Of a DNA stretch of 64,000 nucleotides, positions 34,378 to 41,439 are shown piece by piece. A model generated the notes under the pieces. The model searched no databases, was not told where the DNA came from, and saw only the letters and a list, made by a program, of their open reading frames with translations. The position numbers and the translations under genes were made by a program. Source of the DNA: Hyphomicrobiales bacterium (lineage in GTDB: Bacteria; Pseudomonadota; Alphaproteobacteria; Rhizobiales; Xanthobacteraceae); the NCBI GenBank assembly GCA_016185205.1, contig JACPOA010000032.1:155242-219241 (forward strand). Direction: 5' to 3'. Each line of letters starts with the position of its first letter. Positions within the stretch are counted from its first letter, which is position 1.

Positions 34378-35822
34378 CTTTTCGCCCCCTCGATCTGCGC
34401 GTGCATGTCGCGGAACACCGCGCGATCGTCGACCACGCGACGGGCCTTGAAGTCGGTGCGCGGAATGGAATTGGCCTTGACCACCTCGACCAGGGTGCGC
34501 AAGCCGAGCACCTTCTGCAGCTTGCGTTCGATCTCGGCGCGGAAGCGCTCGGTTTCGCCGCGCTCGAACGTGGCGGCATCGGCTTCCACGCGCAGCAGCA
34601 GCTCGTCCATGGTCGCCTCGCGGCTGATGACGATGCGGTGCTCGCCGCCGTAATTCGGCAGTTCGTTGAGCGCGGCGTCGATCTCGCTCGGATAGACGTT
34701 CTCGCCGCGGATGGTGAACATGTCGTCGATGCGACCGAAGATGCCCTGTGGCAGCCGTGGGTAGGTGCGCCCGCACGGATTGGGCTCGTCGGTCCAGCGC
34801 GACAGATCGCCGGAGACGAGCCGGATCATCGGCTGCGAGGTGCGCTCGAGATGGGTATAGACCGGCGTGCCGCGCTCGCCATAGGGCACGCGCCGCATGG
34901 TCTTGGGATCGCAGACTTCGGTATAGACGACGTCCTGCCAACACAGCATGCCGGTGGTTTCGCGCGAGCCGGCGACATTCATCCACGGCGACATTTCCGC
35001 CATCGAGCCGCTGTCAATCACTTGCGCGCCGTAAAGCTCGGCGATCTTGTCGCGCACGCCCGGGATCGAGGCGCCCGGCTCGCCGGAAAAAAACATGATC
35101 TTGAGCTTGAAGTCGCGCGGATCGAGCCGCTCCTCGGCGGCGACCTGCGCCAGATGCAGCGCATAGGTCGGCGTGCCATAGAAGGCCGTCGGCTTGATCA
35201 TGTCGAGCCATTGCACGCAGCGCGCCGACATGCCGGCGGCGCCGGCGCCAAACGGAAAGCATTTGGCGCCAAGCCGCTCGGCGCCGGCGAGCGTGCCCCA
35301 GCTTCCCATGTAGAGTGAGAAAATCGAGGCGACGCAGATGCTGTCGCCGGGGCGAAGTCCCATGCCCCACATGATGCGGGCGTGCGCGTTGGCGATGGCG
35401 CGCCAGTCGTCGCGTCCGATGGCAAAGGCGGTGGGCCGGCCGGTGGTGCCGCTGGTGCCGTGGATGTGGAAAACGTCCTGGTCGGGAATGCACAGGTAGT
35501 CGCCGAACGGCGGCAGGCGCGATTGCGCCTCGCGCAGGTCCTTCTTCTGCACTACCGGCACCTTGGTTTCGAAATCCTCCAGCGATTTGAGCTGGCTCGG
35601 GTGGAAGCCGGCCTCGTCCCATTTGCGCCGATAGAACGGCGCGCGCTCATAGGCATAGGCACAGACAGCGCGCAATCGTTCGAGGATCGCCCGCTCGCGC
35701 TCGCCGGCCGGCATGGTTTCGCGCCGCGCGAACCAATAGCGGCTGCCGGGATCGGGAAAATAGCCGTCGTCATAGGCCGGCGGAAACGACCATGACTCCA
35801 TCGCCGCGCCCGTCGCGCTCAT
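34374..35822 (-). CDS. PaaK-like acyl-CoA ligase (probable 2-hydroxyisobutyrate-CoA ligase)
   Basis: A 482-residue AMP-forming ligase of the phenylacetate-CoA ligase family. It has a P-loop-like G-T-S-G-T-T-G-R-P-T motif, adenylate-binding Y-G-T-P-T and F-S-G-E-P-G, and the hinge G-R-I-D-D-M-F-T-I-R-G-E-N-V-Y-P. It activates a carboxylic acid to its CoA thioester using ATP. Co-transcription with mutase, MeaB and B12 subunit makes 2-hydroxyisobutyrate the most likely substrate (compare hcl of Aquincola); the PaaK-type fold alone does not fix it. The ATG at 35822 overlaps the small-subunit stop by 4 bp. Confidence 0.75.
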   Translation of the reverse strand: MSATGAAMESWSFPPAYDDGYFPDPGSRYWFARRETMPAGERERAILERLRAVCAYAYERAPFYRRKWDEAGFHPSQLKSLEDFETKVPVVQKKDLREAQSRLPPFGDYLCIPDQDVFHIHGTSGTTGRPTAFAIGRDDWRAIANAHARIMWGMGLRPGDSICVASIFSLYMGSWGTLAGAERLGAKCFPFGAGAAGMSARCVQWLDMIKPTAFYGTPTYALHLAQVAAEERLDPRDFKLKIMFFSGEPGASIPGVRDKIAELYGAQVIDSGSMAEMSPWMNVAGSRETTGMLCWQDVVYTEVCDPKTMRRVPYGERGTPVYTHLERTSQPMIRLVSGDLSRWTDEPNPCGRTYPRLPQGIFGRIDDMFTIRGENVYPSEIDAALNELPNYGGEHRIVISREATMDELLLRVEADAATFERGETERFRAEIERKLQKVLGLRTLVEVVKANSIPRTDFKARRVVDDRAVFRDMHAQIEGAKS

Positions 35823-36226
35823 CGCGGCCCGCGCTCGGCGACGAGTTTCTTCAGCGTGTCGATGATCGCCTGTGGCGGGGTGTCCTGCAGCATGACTTCT
35901 TTCACGCCCATCTGCTTGAGCGCCGCCACGTCCTCGTCCGGCATCACGCCGCCGGCGACCACGATCATGTCGTCGGCGCCTTGTTTCTTCAATTGGTCGA
36001 GGATTTTCGGGAAAACCGTCATCTGCACGCCGGACAACAGGCTCACCCCGAGCACATCCACGTCTTCCTGGATGGCGGCGGTGACCACCTCGTCCGGGGT
36101 GCGATGCAGGCCGGAATAGATCACGTCCATGCCAGCATCGCGCAGCGCGCGAGCGACGACCTTCACCCCGCGGTCATGGCCGTCGAGGCCGACCTTGGCG
36201 AGCAGCACGCGGATCGGGGAATTCAT
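35819..36226 (-). CDS. hcmB: B12-binding small subunit of the acyl-CoA mutase
   Basis: A 135-residue Rossmann cobalamin-binding protein. The D-G-H-D-R-G segment at 15-20 is the D-x-H-x-x-G motif, with His17 the lower axial cobalt ligand, followed by S-L-L-S-G and A-G-G-V. Length fits HcmB (~136). It pairs with the large subunit three genes downstream. The ATG at 36226 is preferred to a TTG at 36238; no strong ribosome site is seen. First gene of the operon, its 5' end is about 20 bp from a palindrome that is probably the regulator's operator. Confidence 0.85.
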   Translation of the reverse strand: MNSPIRVLLAKVGLDGHDRGVKVVARALRDAGMDVIYSGLHRTPDEVVTAAIQEDVDVLGVSLLSGVQMTVFPKILDQLKKQGADDMIVVAGGVMPDEDVAALKQMGVKEVMLQDTPPQAIIDTLKKLVAERGPR

Positions 36227-36245
36227 GGAGGGCCCCAAGATTTTT

Positions 36246-36260
36246 GGTATACAGTATTCC
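36246..36260. promoter_or_regulatory. Near-palindromic operator candidate in hcm/GntR divergent promoter
   Basis: GGTATAC-A-GTATTCC is a 15-bp dyad with 6 of 7 arm positions matching. It lies between the divergent small-subunit and GntR starts, size and shape typical of GntR/FadR-class operators. It probably mediates inducer-dependent control of both directions. Confidence 0.6.
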
Positions 36261-36314
36261 GTATTAATCGCAGACCGGCTATGGTGGGGTCAAGCCCAAT
36301 TCGCGAGCGGTCGG

Positions 36315-36974
36315 ATGGAATCCCTGACAGCGCCAAAAACTCTGGTCGATCAGGCCTATGATGTGATCCTGGATGCCATTTGCACCGGCACGCTGAAGCC
36401 CGGCGAGCGGCTCACCCAGAACGACGTCGCCCAGCGGCTGAACGTCTCGCGGCAGCCGATCCATAACGTGCTGCTCACGCTCAAGGCACAGGGCTTCTTG
36501 CGTGAGATTGGCCGCCGAGGCCTCGCCGTTGCGCCACTCGATCCCAAGCTGTTCGAGGCGATCTATCAGTTCCGCTCCGCGGTGGAGCCGCTCGCGGTGC
36601 GGCTGGCGATTCCGCGGCTGCGGCCGGAATCGATCGCGCGCGGGCGCAACCTGATCGCGCAAGGCCACGCCGCCACCACCTCCAGCGACAGCCGGGCACT
36701 GGTCCAGGCCGACATGGACTTCCACTCGTTCATCTACGACGTGTCAGGCAATTCGTTGATCTTGCAGACCATGCGGCTCAATTGGCAGCACCTGCGCCGG
36801 GCGATGGGCGAAGTGCTGCGCTTGCCGAAGCTGTCGCGCCGGGTTTGGCAGGAGCACGAGGCCATTCTCGAGGCGATGATCGCGGGCGACGCCGAGTGCG
36901 CCGGTCGCCTCATTCACGACCACGTCGTTCTCGCCTACCAGGACGTGAGATCGACGCTCCCCGCCGTGGTCTGA
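36315..36974 (+). CDS. GntR-family (FadR/FCD-type) transcriptional regulator
   Basis: A 219-residue regulator: N-terminal winged helix (about residues 10-75) with L-K-P-G-E-R-L-T-Q-N-D-V-A-Q-R-L-N-V-S-R-Q-P, and a helical FCD ligand domain with D-M-D-F-H and H-E-A-I-L-E-A metal-binding acidic/His residues. Divergent from the mutase operon across a 15-bp palindrome, it likely represses or controls that operon in response to its substrate. The ATG at 36315 fits the family; the longer frame from 36129 overlaps hcmB. Confidence 0.9.
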   Translation: MESLTAPKTLVDQAYDVILDAICTGTLKPGERLTQNDVAQRLNVSRQPIHNVLLTLKAQGFLREIGRRGLAVAPLDPKLFEAIYQFRSAVEPLAVRLAIPRLRPESIARGRNLIAQGHAATTSSDSRALVQADMDFHSFIYDVSGNSLILQTMRLNWQHLRRAMGEVLRLPKLSRRVWQEHEAILEAMIAGDAECAGRLIHDHVVLAYQDVRSTLPAVV

Positions 36975-36976
36975 TC

Positions 36977-37507
36977 TCAGCCGATGCGCTTCAAATTGGT
37001 GCGGTAGCGCTGGCCACGCCGCACATAAATGTCGGCACCTTTGAGGATGAGATCGATGGCCGCCTGATCGAGCGTACGGATCGCGCGCGCCGGCGAACCG
37101 ACGATCAACGAATTATCGGGGAAGCTCTTTCCCTCAGTCACCAGTGCGCCAGCGCCAACCAGACAGTTATTTCCGATCTTCACGCCGTTGAGCAGCACCG
37201 CGCCCATCCCGATCAGCGAGTTGTTGCCGACCATAGCGCCGTGCAGAACGACATTATGGCCGATCAAAGTGTTGGAGCCGACGACGATCGGGTAGCCCGG
37301 ATCGGTGTGCAGCGTGCAGTTGTCCTGCACGTCGGAGCGCTCGCCAATCTCAATCCATTCGTTGTCGCCGCGCAGCACCGCGTTGAACCAAATGCTGACG
37401 TCGGTTTTCAGTCGCACGCGGCCAACCAGCACCGCGCTGTCGGCGACATAGTATTGTCCGTCGGCCGGCAATTCCGGCGCCTGCCCGTCAATCTCATAGA
37501 TCGGCAT
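36977..37507 (-). CDS. Gamma-class carbonic anhydrase-like protein
   Basis: A 176-residue left-handed beta-helix protein with hexapeptide repeats and the Zn histidine pattern seen as L-H-T-D, G-H-N-V-V-L-H-G. It belongs to the YrdA/PaaY/gamma-CA group; some members hydrate CO2, others are inactive, and the substrate is not certain here. The stop is 3 bp from the GntR stop on the opposite strand. Uninterrupted start with no obvious partner gene. Confidence 0.88.
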   Translation of the reverse strand: MPIYEIDGQAPELPADGQYYVADSAVLVGRVRLKTDVSIWFNAVLRGDNEWIEIGERSDVQDNCTLHTDPGYPIVVGSNTLIGHNVVLHGAMVGNNSLIGMGAVLLNGVKIGNNCLVGAGALVTEGKSFPDNSLIVGSPARAIRTLDQAAIDLILKGADIYVRRGQRYRTNLKRIG

Positions 37508-37566
37508 TCCCGCTCTCCATTAAGGCGCGGGACCTTGCCCGAATGACGATGACGAGGGAAGCCCGG

Positions 37567-37899
37567 TTAAGCGAATAGCAGACCGCAGGCTTGCAGGGTC
37601 ATGACCAGCACCATGCCCGACATCAGGCTCCAGAAGCCCGCGATCAGCGTGGCCAGGAACACGAACTCGAAACGGCGGCCTTCCAGTTGGCGGCCGCGAA
37701 GGGTGTTGCGCATGATCAGGAACGGCGCCGCCACCATCAGCAGCGGCACCGCCGCGAAGGCTGCGGGGCTCGGTCCGCCGTTGAGCAGGCTGAAGCTCGG
37801 CAGGCGGCTGGTGGCGAGCTGGTAGGCGGAGCTGCACAGGCCGGCGACGGCAAAGCCGAGCGCCAGCGCCAGCAACATTTGCAGCGATTCCGGGGGCAT
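37567..37899 (-). CDS. Small integral membrane protein (DUF6949-like)
   Basis: A 110-residue protein with about three hydrophobic segments (around residues 5-25, 45-65 and 80-105), no signal peptide and no charged active site. The length and sequence fit a family common in Hyphomicrobiales that I recall as DUF6949. The ATG at 37899 was chosen because upstream codons of the longer frame run through a repeat and the divergent gene's start region. Function unknown. Confidence 0.7.
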   Translation of the reverse strand: MPPESLQMLLALALGFAVAGLCSSAYQLATSRLPSFSLLNGGPSPAAFAAVPLLMVAAPFLIMRNTLRGRQLEGRRFEFVFLATLIAGFWSLMSGMVLVMTLQACGLLFA

Positions 37900-38037
37900 G
37901 TCGGCCTCGTACGCAATACGTGAACGATCTTTTGCAAAGGCGGTGGCCGACCGCCAGTTAATCCTTAACAAAAGGTTAACGGCGCAGCCGGCAGGCCACG
38001 GCTCGCGCCGTGCCATAATCGCGGTTGATTCGAATTC

Positions 38038-38086
38038 GAGCATGATCCTGAAAAGTGGGAACCGGTTTTCGGACAAGATCATGCTC
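38038..38086. repeat. Dispersed palindromic repeat, short form, copy 3
   Basis: GAGCATGATC...GATCATGCTC arms are perfect 10-bp inverted copies enclosing CTGAAAAGTGGGAACCGG and TTTTCGGACAA. It sits between divergent genes and overlaps a possible second start (MLNPKEAG) for the plus-strand gene. Confidence 0.85.
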
Positions 38087-38104
38087 AATCCCAAGGAAGC
38101 CGGC

Positions 38105-38824
38105 ATGGCCTATCTCGCGCAACAGCCGCCCCAGGCCGTGCGGCCCCGCAAACGCCGCACGGCGCCAAGCCCGCTCACCGCACCGGTCCTGCTGTTCGCC
38201 GCCGCGACCGTCACCGCCGCGGTCTATGTCGCCTTTGTGCTGTGGCCGCGCTGGCCGGATGCCCCGGTCGCGCTCGATGCGCCGTCGCTGCCGGTCGTGA
38301 TCGCCGGCGTCGCCTTCAATATCGAGCCGGCGGCGATGCGCGTGTCGGTGCAGCGCCGCCCGGGCACGCAGGAGCGCGTCGACCTGGCTTATCTGTGGCC
38401 GTCGCTGCTGCCGCCGGATCCCGCGCGCAAGCCGACGCTCGGCGCGCCGGTCGATCCCAACGAGCGGCTGTTCGTCACCATCCAGACCGGCGACGGCACG
38501 CTGCCGCTGCTCGAACGCGTGCAGACGATCTATCCGCGCTATCTGGTGGCCGAGCCGGTCGCAGGCCCCTTAGGGCTGACGCTGCGCGGATTTCGCGACG
38601 ACACGCCCTATGCGGGCGAGGAGCTGGCATTCGAGTCGCTGGCGCCGGAGCATTTCCTGGCGCGCTGCGCGCGCAAAGGCGTGATCAATTCCGGTTCGTG
38701 CCTGTTGGAACGGCGCATCGGCAATGCCGACATCACCATCCGGTTTCCGCGCGACTGGCTCGGCGATTGGCAAAGCATCGCGACCGGCATCGATCGCCTG
38801 ATCGCGCGGCTGCATCCAAACTAG
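38105..38824 (+). CDS. Hypothetical membrane-anchored protein
   Basis: A 239-residue protein: basic N-terminus (R-P-R-K-R-R), one transmembrane helix (about 25-48), then ~190 periplasmic residues with L-D-A-P-S-L-P-V-V-I-A-G and a pair of cysteines (C-A-R-K-G-V-I-N-S-G-S-C) that could form a disulfide. No catalytic motif was recognised. The ATG at 38105 (MAYLAQ) was chosen; an ATG at 38081 inside the repeat is also possible. Likely an envelope protein; function unknown. It is convergent with the DUF3126-type gene. Confidence 0.7.
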   Translation: MAYLAQQPPQAVRPRKRRTAPSPLTAPVLLFAAATVTAAVYVAFVLWPRWPDAPVALDAPSLPVVIAGVAFNIEPAAMRVSVQRRPGTQERVDLAYLWPSLLPPDPARKPTLGAPVDPNERLFVTIQTGDGTLPLLERVQTIYPRYLVAEPVAGPLGLTLRGFRDDTPYAGEELAFESLAPEHFLARCARKGVINSGSCLLERRIGNADITIRFPRDWLGDWQSIATGIDRLIARLHPN

Positions 38825-38831
38825 TCGTCGG

Positions 38832-39251
38832 CTAAAACCCTGCGTCGACCAGATCGACGTCGAGGATCGGCAATTCGAGAATGTAGGAGCGGCGGCCCTT
38901 CTCGACTTCCAGAAACAGCACGCCGATGAATTCCTCGCCGATATAAACTTCCAGCGAATCCGTTTTCTTCGGGCGCGTCACCACGCGAATATTCTCGTTG
39001 TCGAATTTGCGCCGCAAAAACGCGTTGAGCGTCGGCACCGGCTGGATGCTGGGATCGTTGCCGACCTGGATGACCATGCGGAAATTGAACGAGCGGTCGC
39101 CGTCTTCGTCGTCGACGACCAGTTCGCCGAGATCGTCCTCGCCGACGAAAACCTCGGCGGAATCGTAGGTCTTCGGCACCACGCGGATTTGCGTGTTGCC
39201 GAACAGCTTCTTCAGATAGGCGTCGAGCTTTCTGACTTCCGCTACGTCCAC
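38832..39251 (-). CDS. Tandem DUF3126-domain protein
   Basis: A 139-residue protein made of two similar ~68-residue units. Each carries a L-D-A-Y-L/L-N-A-F-L helix, a K-L-F-G-N or K-F-D-N turn, I-R-V-V, and an acidic V-G-E-D/I-G-E-E hairpin. Single-copy DUF3126 proteins are usually near 70 residues, so this is a duplication. The GTG at 39251 with AGGAG eight bases upstream is better than the TTG at 39275. Function of DUF3126 unknown. Confidence 0.8.
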   Translation of the reverse strand: MDVAEVRKLDAYLKKLFGNTQIRVVPKTYDSAEVFVGEDDLGELVVDDEDGDRSFNFRMVIQVGNDPSIQPVPTLNAFLRRKFDNENIRVVTRPKKTDSLEVYIGEEFIGVLFLEVEKGRRSYILELPILDVDLVDAGF

Positions 39252-39326
39252 CGGGCCGCTCCTGGTTCTAGGCAAAGCCTCATTGCCTTATTAGGGGCGG
39301 CCGCGCAAGCGCCGCGACGGCTGCCA

Positions 39327-40157
39327 TCAGCCGTCGAGCATGATGCCGTACAGCATCTGGTCCATGGCGCGCGAGGGCTCCGGGCAACCGGCCTCCCCGA
39401 CCACCCTGGCCGGCACGCCGGCGACCGTGACGTTGTTCGGCACCGCCTTGATGACGACCGAGCCGGCGGCGATGCGCGCGCAATGCCCGATTTCGATATT
39501 GCCGAGAATCTTGGCGCCGGCGCCGATCATCACGCCATGGCGGATTTTCGGATGGCGGTCCTCGTGTTCCTTGCCGGTGCCGCCGAGCGTCACGTCATGC
39601 AGGATCGAGACGTCGTCCTCGATCACCGCGGTCTCGCCCACCACCAGGCCGGTGGCGTGGTCGAGGAAAATGCCGCGTCCGATTTTCGCGGCCGGATTGA
39701 TGTCGCACTGGAACACCGCCGAGGAGCGGCTTTGCAGATAGAGCGCGAAATCCTTGCGCCCCTTGCCGAGCAGCCAATGCGCCAGCCGGTGGGTCTGAAT
39801 GGCGTGGAAGCCTTTGTAATAGAGCACCGGCTCGAGGAAGCGGGTGGTGGCCGGATCGCGGTCGACGATGGCGACGATGTCGGCGCGGAACGCCTCGCCC
39901 AGCGCCGGCTGGTCGTCGAGCGCGTCGCCATAGGCCTGGCGGATGAGATCGCCCGACACGTCGGCATTGCCGAGCCGCTCGCTGACGCGGTGAATGACCG
40001 CGGCTTCCAGCGTATCGTGATGCAGGATGTTCTCGAACATGAAGGTGGCGAGTTCGGGCTCGCCGCGCGTGACGTCATCCGCTTCCATGCGGATGCGCGA
40101 CCAGACCGGATCGAGCTTGTCGAGGCCCTTGACGGGCCGTGTCTGATATTGAGCCAT
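39327..40157 (-). CDS. cysE: Serine O-acetyltransferase
   Basis: A 276-residue hexapeptide acyltransferase making O-acetylserine from serine and acetyl-CoA, the first step of cysteine synthesis. It has an N-terminal helical region and a C-terminal left-handed beta-helix with D-H-A-T-G-L-V-V-G-E-T-A, H-D-V-T-L-G-G-T-G-K, and a K-I-R-H-G-V-M-I-G-A-G-A-K-I-L-G repeat. Length is normal. The C-terminus shows an I-L-D-G-type tail that is the usual site for CysK binding and feedback sensitivity; cysteine inhibition is expected but not testable here. Its gene is alone on its strand between two unrelated genes. Confidence 0.94.
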   Translation of the reverse strand: MAQYQTRPVKGLDKLDPVWSRIRMEADDVTRGEPELATFMFENILHHDTLEAAVIHRVSERLGNADVSGDLIRQAYGDALDDQPALGEAFRADIVAIVDRDPATTRFLEPVLYYKGFHAIQTHRLAHWLLGKGRKDFALYLQSRSSAVFQCDINPAAKIGRGIFLDHATGLVVGETAVIEDDVSILHDVTLGGTGKEHEDRHPKIRHGVMIGAGAKILGNIEIGHCARIAAGSVVIKAVPNNVTVAGVPARVVGEAGCPEPSRAMDQMLYGIMLDG

Positions 40158-40254
40158 AGAATATTATTCTCCGGCGCCTCTCGGCTCCCCTACATAATCC
40201 TTCTATCACAAATTTTCAGGGGCCAAGAGGGGCAGAAATATGCCAGCGCATGGC

Positions 40255-41007
40255 TCATGCGCGCCGGTTAAGGAATTCGAGAACGCCCTGTTTGAATACT
40301 TTATCGCCGACCGCCAGCATGTGGTCGCGGTCGGGGATGTCGAGCGCGCGGGCCCCCGGGATCAGCGCCGCCAAGGCGTGGCCGGAGCCTGCGACCGTGT
40401 CCTTGGTCCCGACTGCAACCAGCACCGGCACACGGATACCGGCCACCTGTTCGCGACTCAACGTCTGGCGCGAGCCGCGCATGCAGGCGGCCAGCGCCTT
40501 GAGATCCGATTGGGTCTGCTCGGCGAAGGCGCGAAAGATGCGGCCGACCGGTTCGCGCACATCGGCGAGCGAGCGCGCCTCCAGCGCGTCGGCGATGCTC
40601 CCCGGCAAGCCGATGCCTTCCACCAGGCGGATGCCGAGTCCGCCGATGATCGCCGCGCGCACGCGCGCGGGATGCTTCAGCGCGAGGTATGCCGCGATGC
40701 GCGCGCCCATCGAGTAGCCCATCACGTCGGCGCGCGCGATGCCGAGATGATCGAGCAGCGCGCGCACATCCTCCGCCATGGTGGCGCTGTGATAGGCGGC
40801 CGGATCGTACAGCTTGCTCGATTGGCCGTGCCCGCGATTGTCGAGCGCGATCACGCGCCGGCCGGCGCGCGTCAGCGTCGTCACCCAGCCGGGCGCCACC
40901 CAGTTCACTTCTTTATTCGAGGCAAAGCCGTGCACCAGCACGATGGGGTCGCCATCTCCATCGTCGAGATAGGCGATCTCGATTTCGCCGTTCTTGAAAC
41001 TTGCCAT
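40255..41007 (-). CDS. Alpha/beta-fold hydrolase
   Basis: A 250-residue hydrolase with the nucleophile elbow G-Y-S-M-G-A (Ser ~100), oxyanion H-G-F-A-S-N-K and a late acid/His pair with D-R-D-H. A-L-D-N-R-G-H-G-Q-S-S is the familiar D-x-R-G-x-G-x-S. It may act on esters, amides or lactones; 3-oxoadipate enol-lactonase-like and other esterase subfamilies share these motifs, so no substrate is assigned. Single gene with no operon mate. Confidence 0.85.
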   Translation of the reverse strand: MASFKNGEIEIAYLDDGDGDPIVLVHGFASNKEVNWVAPGWVTTLTRAGRRVIALDNRGHGQSSKLYDPAAYHSATMAEDVRALLDHLGIARADVMGYSMGARIAAYLALKHPARVRAAIIGGLGIRLVEGIGLPGSIADALEARSLADVREPVGRIFRAFAEQTQSDLKALAACMRGSRQTLSREQVAGIRVPVLVAVGTKDTVAGSGHALAALIPGARALDIPDRDHMLAVGDKVFKQGVLEFLNRRA

Positions 41008-41170
41008 GCCGCCAGTCTACCCGCGCACGGCCAGCGCCGCATGGTTTTACCGGTGGAACCGCGTCTTGGGGATAACCTGAAGCGGTCTGGCATGCCCTAG
41101 GCACGACGCCGTCACCTCGCTATGGTGCGGCCCGCATAGCGCTTCGCGCATACTTCAAGAGGGCAAGCTC

Positions 41171-41419
41171 ATGTCGGACCACGTCGTCCCGCATTTCCAT
41201 AACGATCCGGGCGTGCCGGTGATCGAGATCGGCACCAAGGAATTCATGTGCGTGGGCAGCACGCCGCCCTACGACCATCCGCACGTGTTCCTCGACATGG
41301 GCGACGCCAACGAGATCATCTGTCCCTATTGCTCGACGCTGTACCGGCTCGATCGCAAGCTCGACGCGCACGCGGCGCGGCCGGCCGAATGCGCGCTGGC
41401 ACTGAGCGCGGCCGCCTGA
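41171..41419 (+). CDS. Zinc-finger (zf-CHCC) domain protein
   Basis: An 82-residue protein with a zinc knuckle built from C-V-G-S ... H-P-H-V-F-L, C-P-Y-C (Cys pair) and a trailing Cys in A-E-C-A-L-A. It matches the small alphaproteobacterial zinc-finger family whose relatives include the mitochondrial complex I subunit NDUFS6. It is 21 bp upstream of the FAD monooxygenase gene on the same strand. The exact role is unknown. Confidence 0.8.
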   Translation: MSDHVVPHFHNDPGVPVIEIGTKEFMCVGSTPPYDHPHVFLDMGDANEIICPYCSTLYRLDRKLDAHAARPAECALALSAAA

Positions 41420-41439
41420 ATCCATCCAGGAGTTGAGCT

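Noticed and set aside
34378..34986. N-terminal extension of MeaB
   Set aside because: It is antisense-free but out of frame with the ligase, carries no MeaB-like sequence, and the TTG at 34377 overlaps the ligase stop.
36977..37507. PaaY thioesterase linked to the acyl-CoA ligase
   Set aside because: The gamma-carbonic-anhydrase-like gene is convergent with the GntR gene and not part of the ligase operon, so no functional link is claimed.
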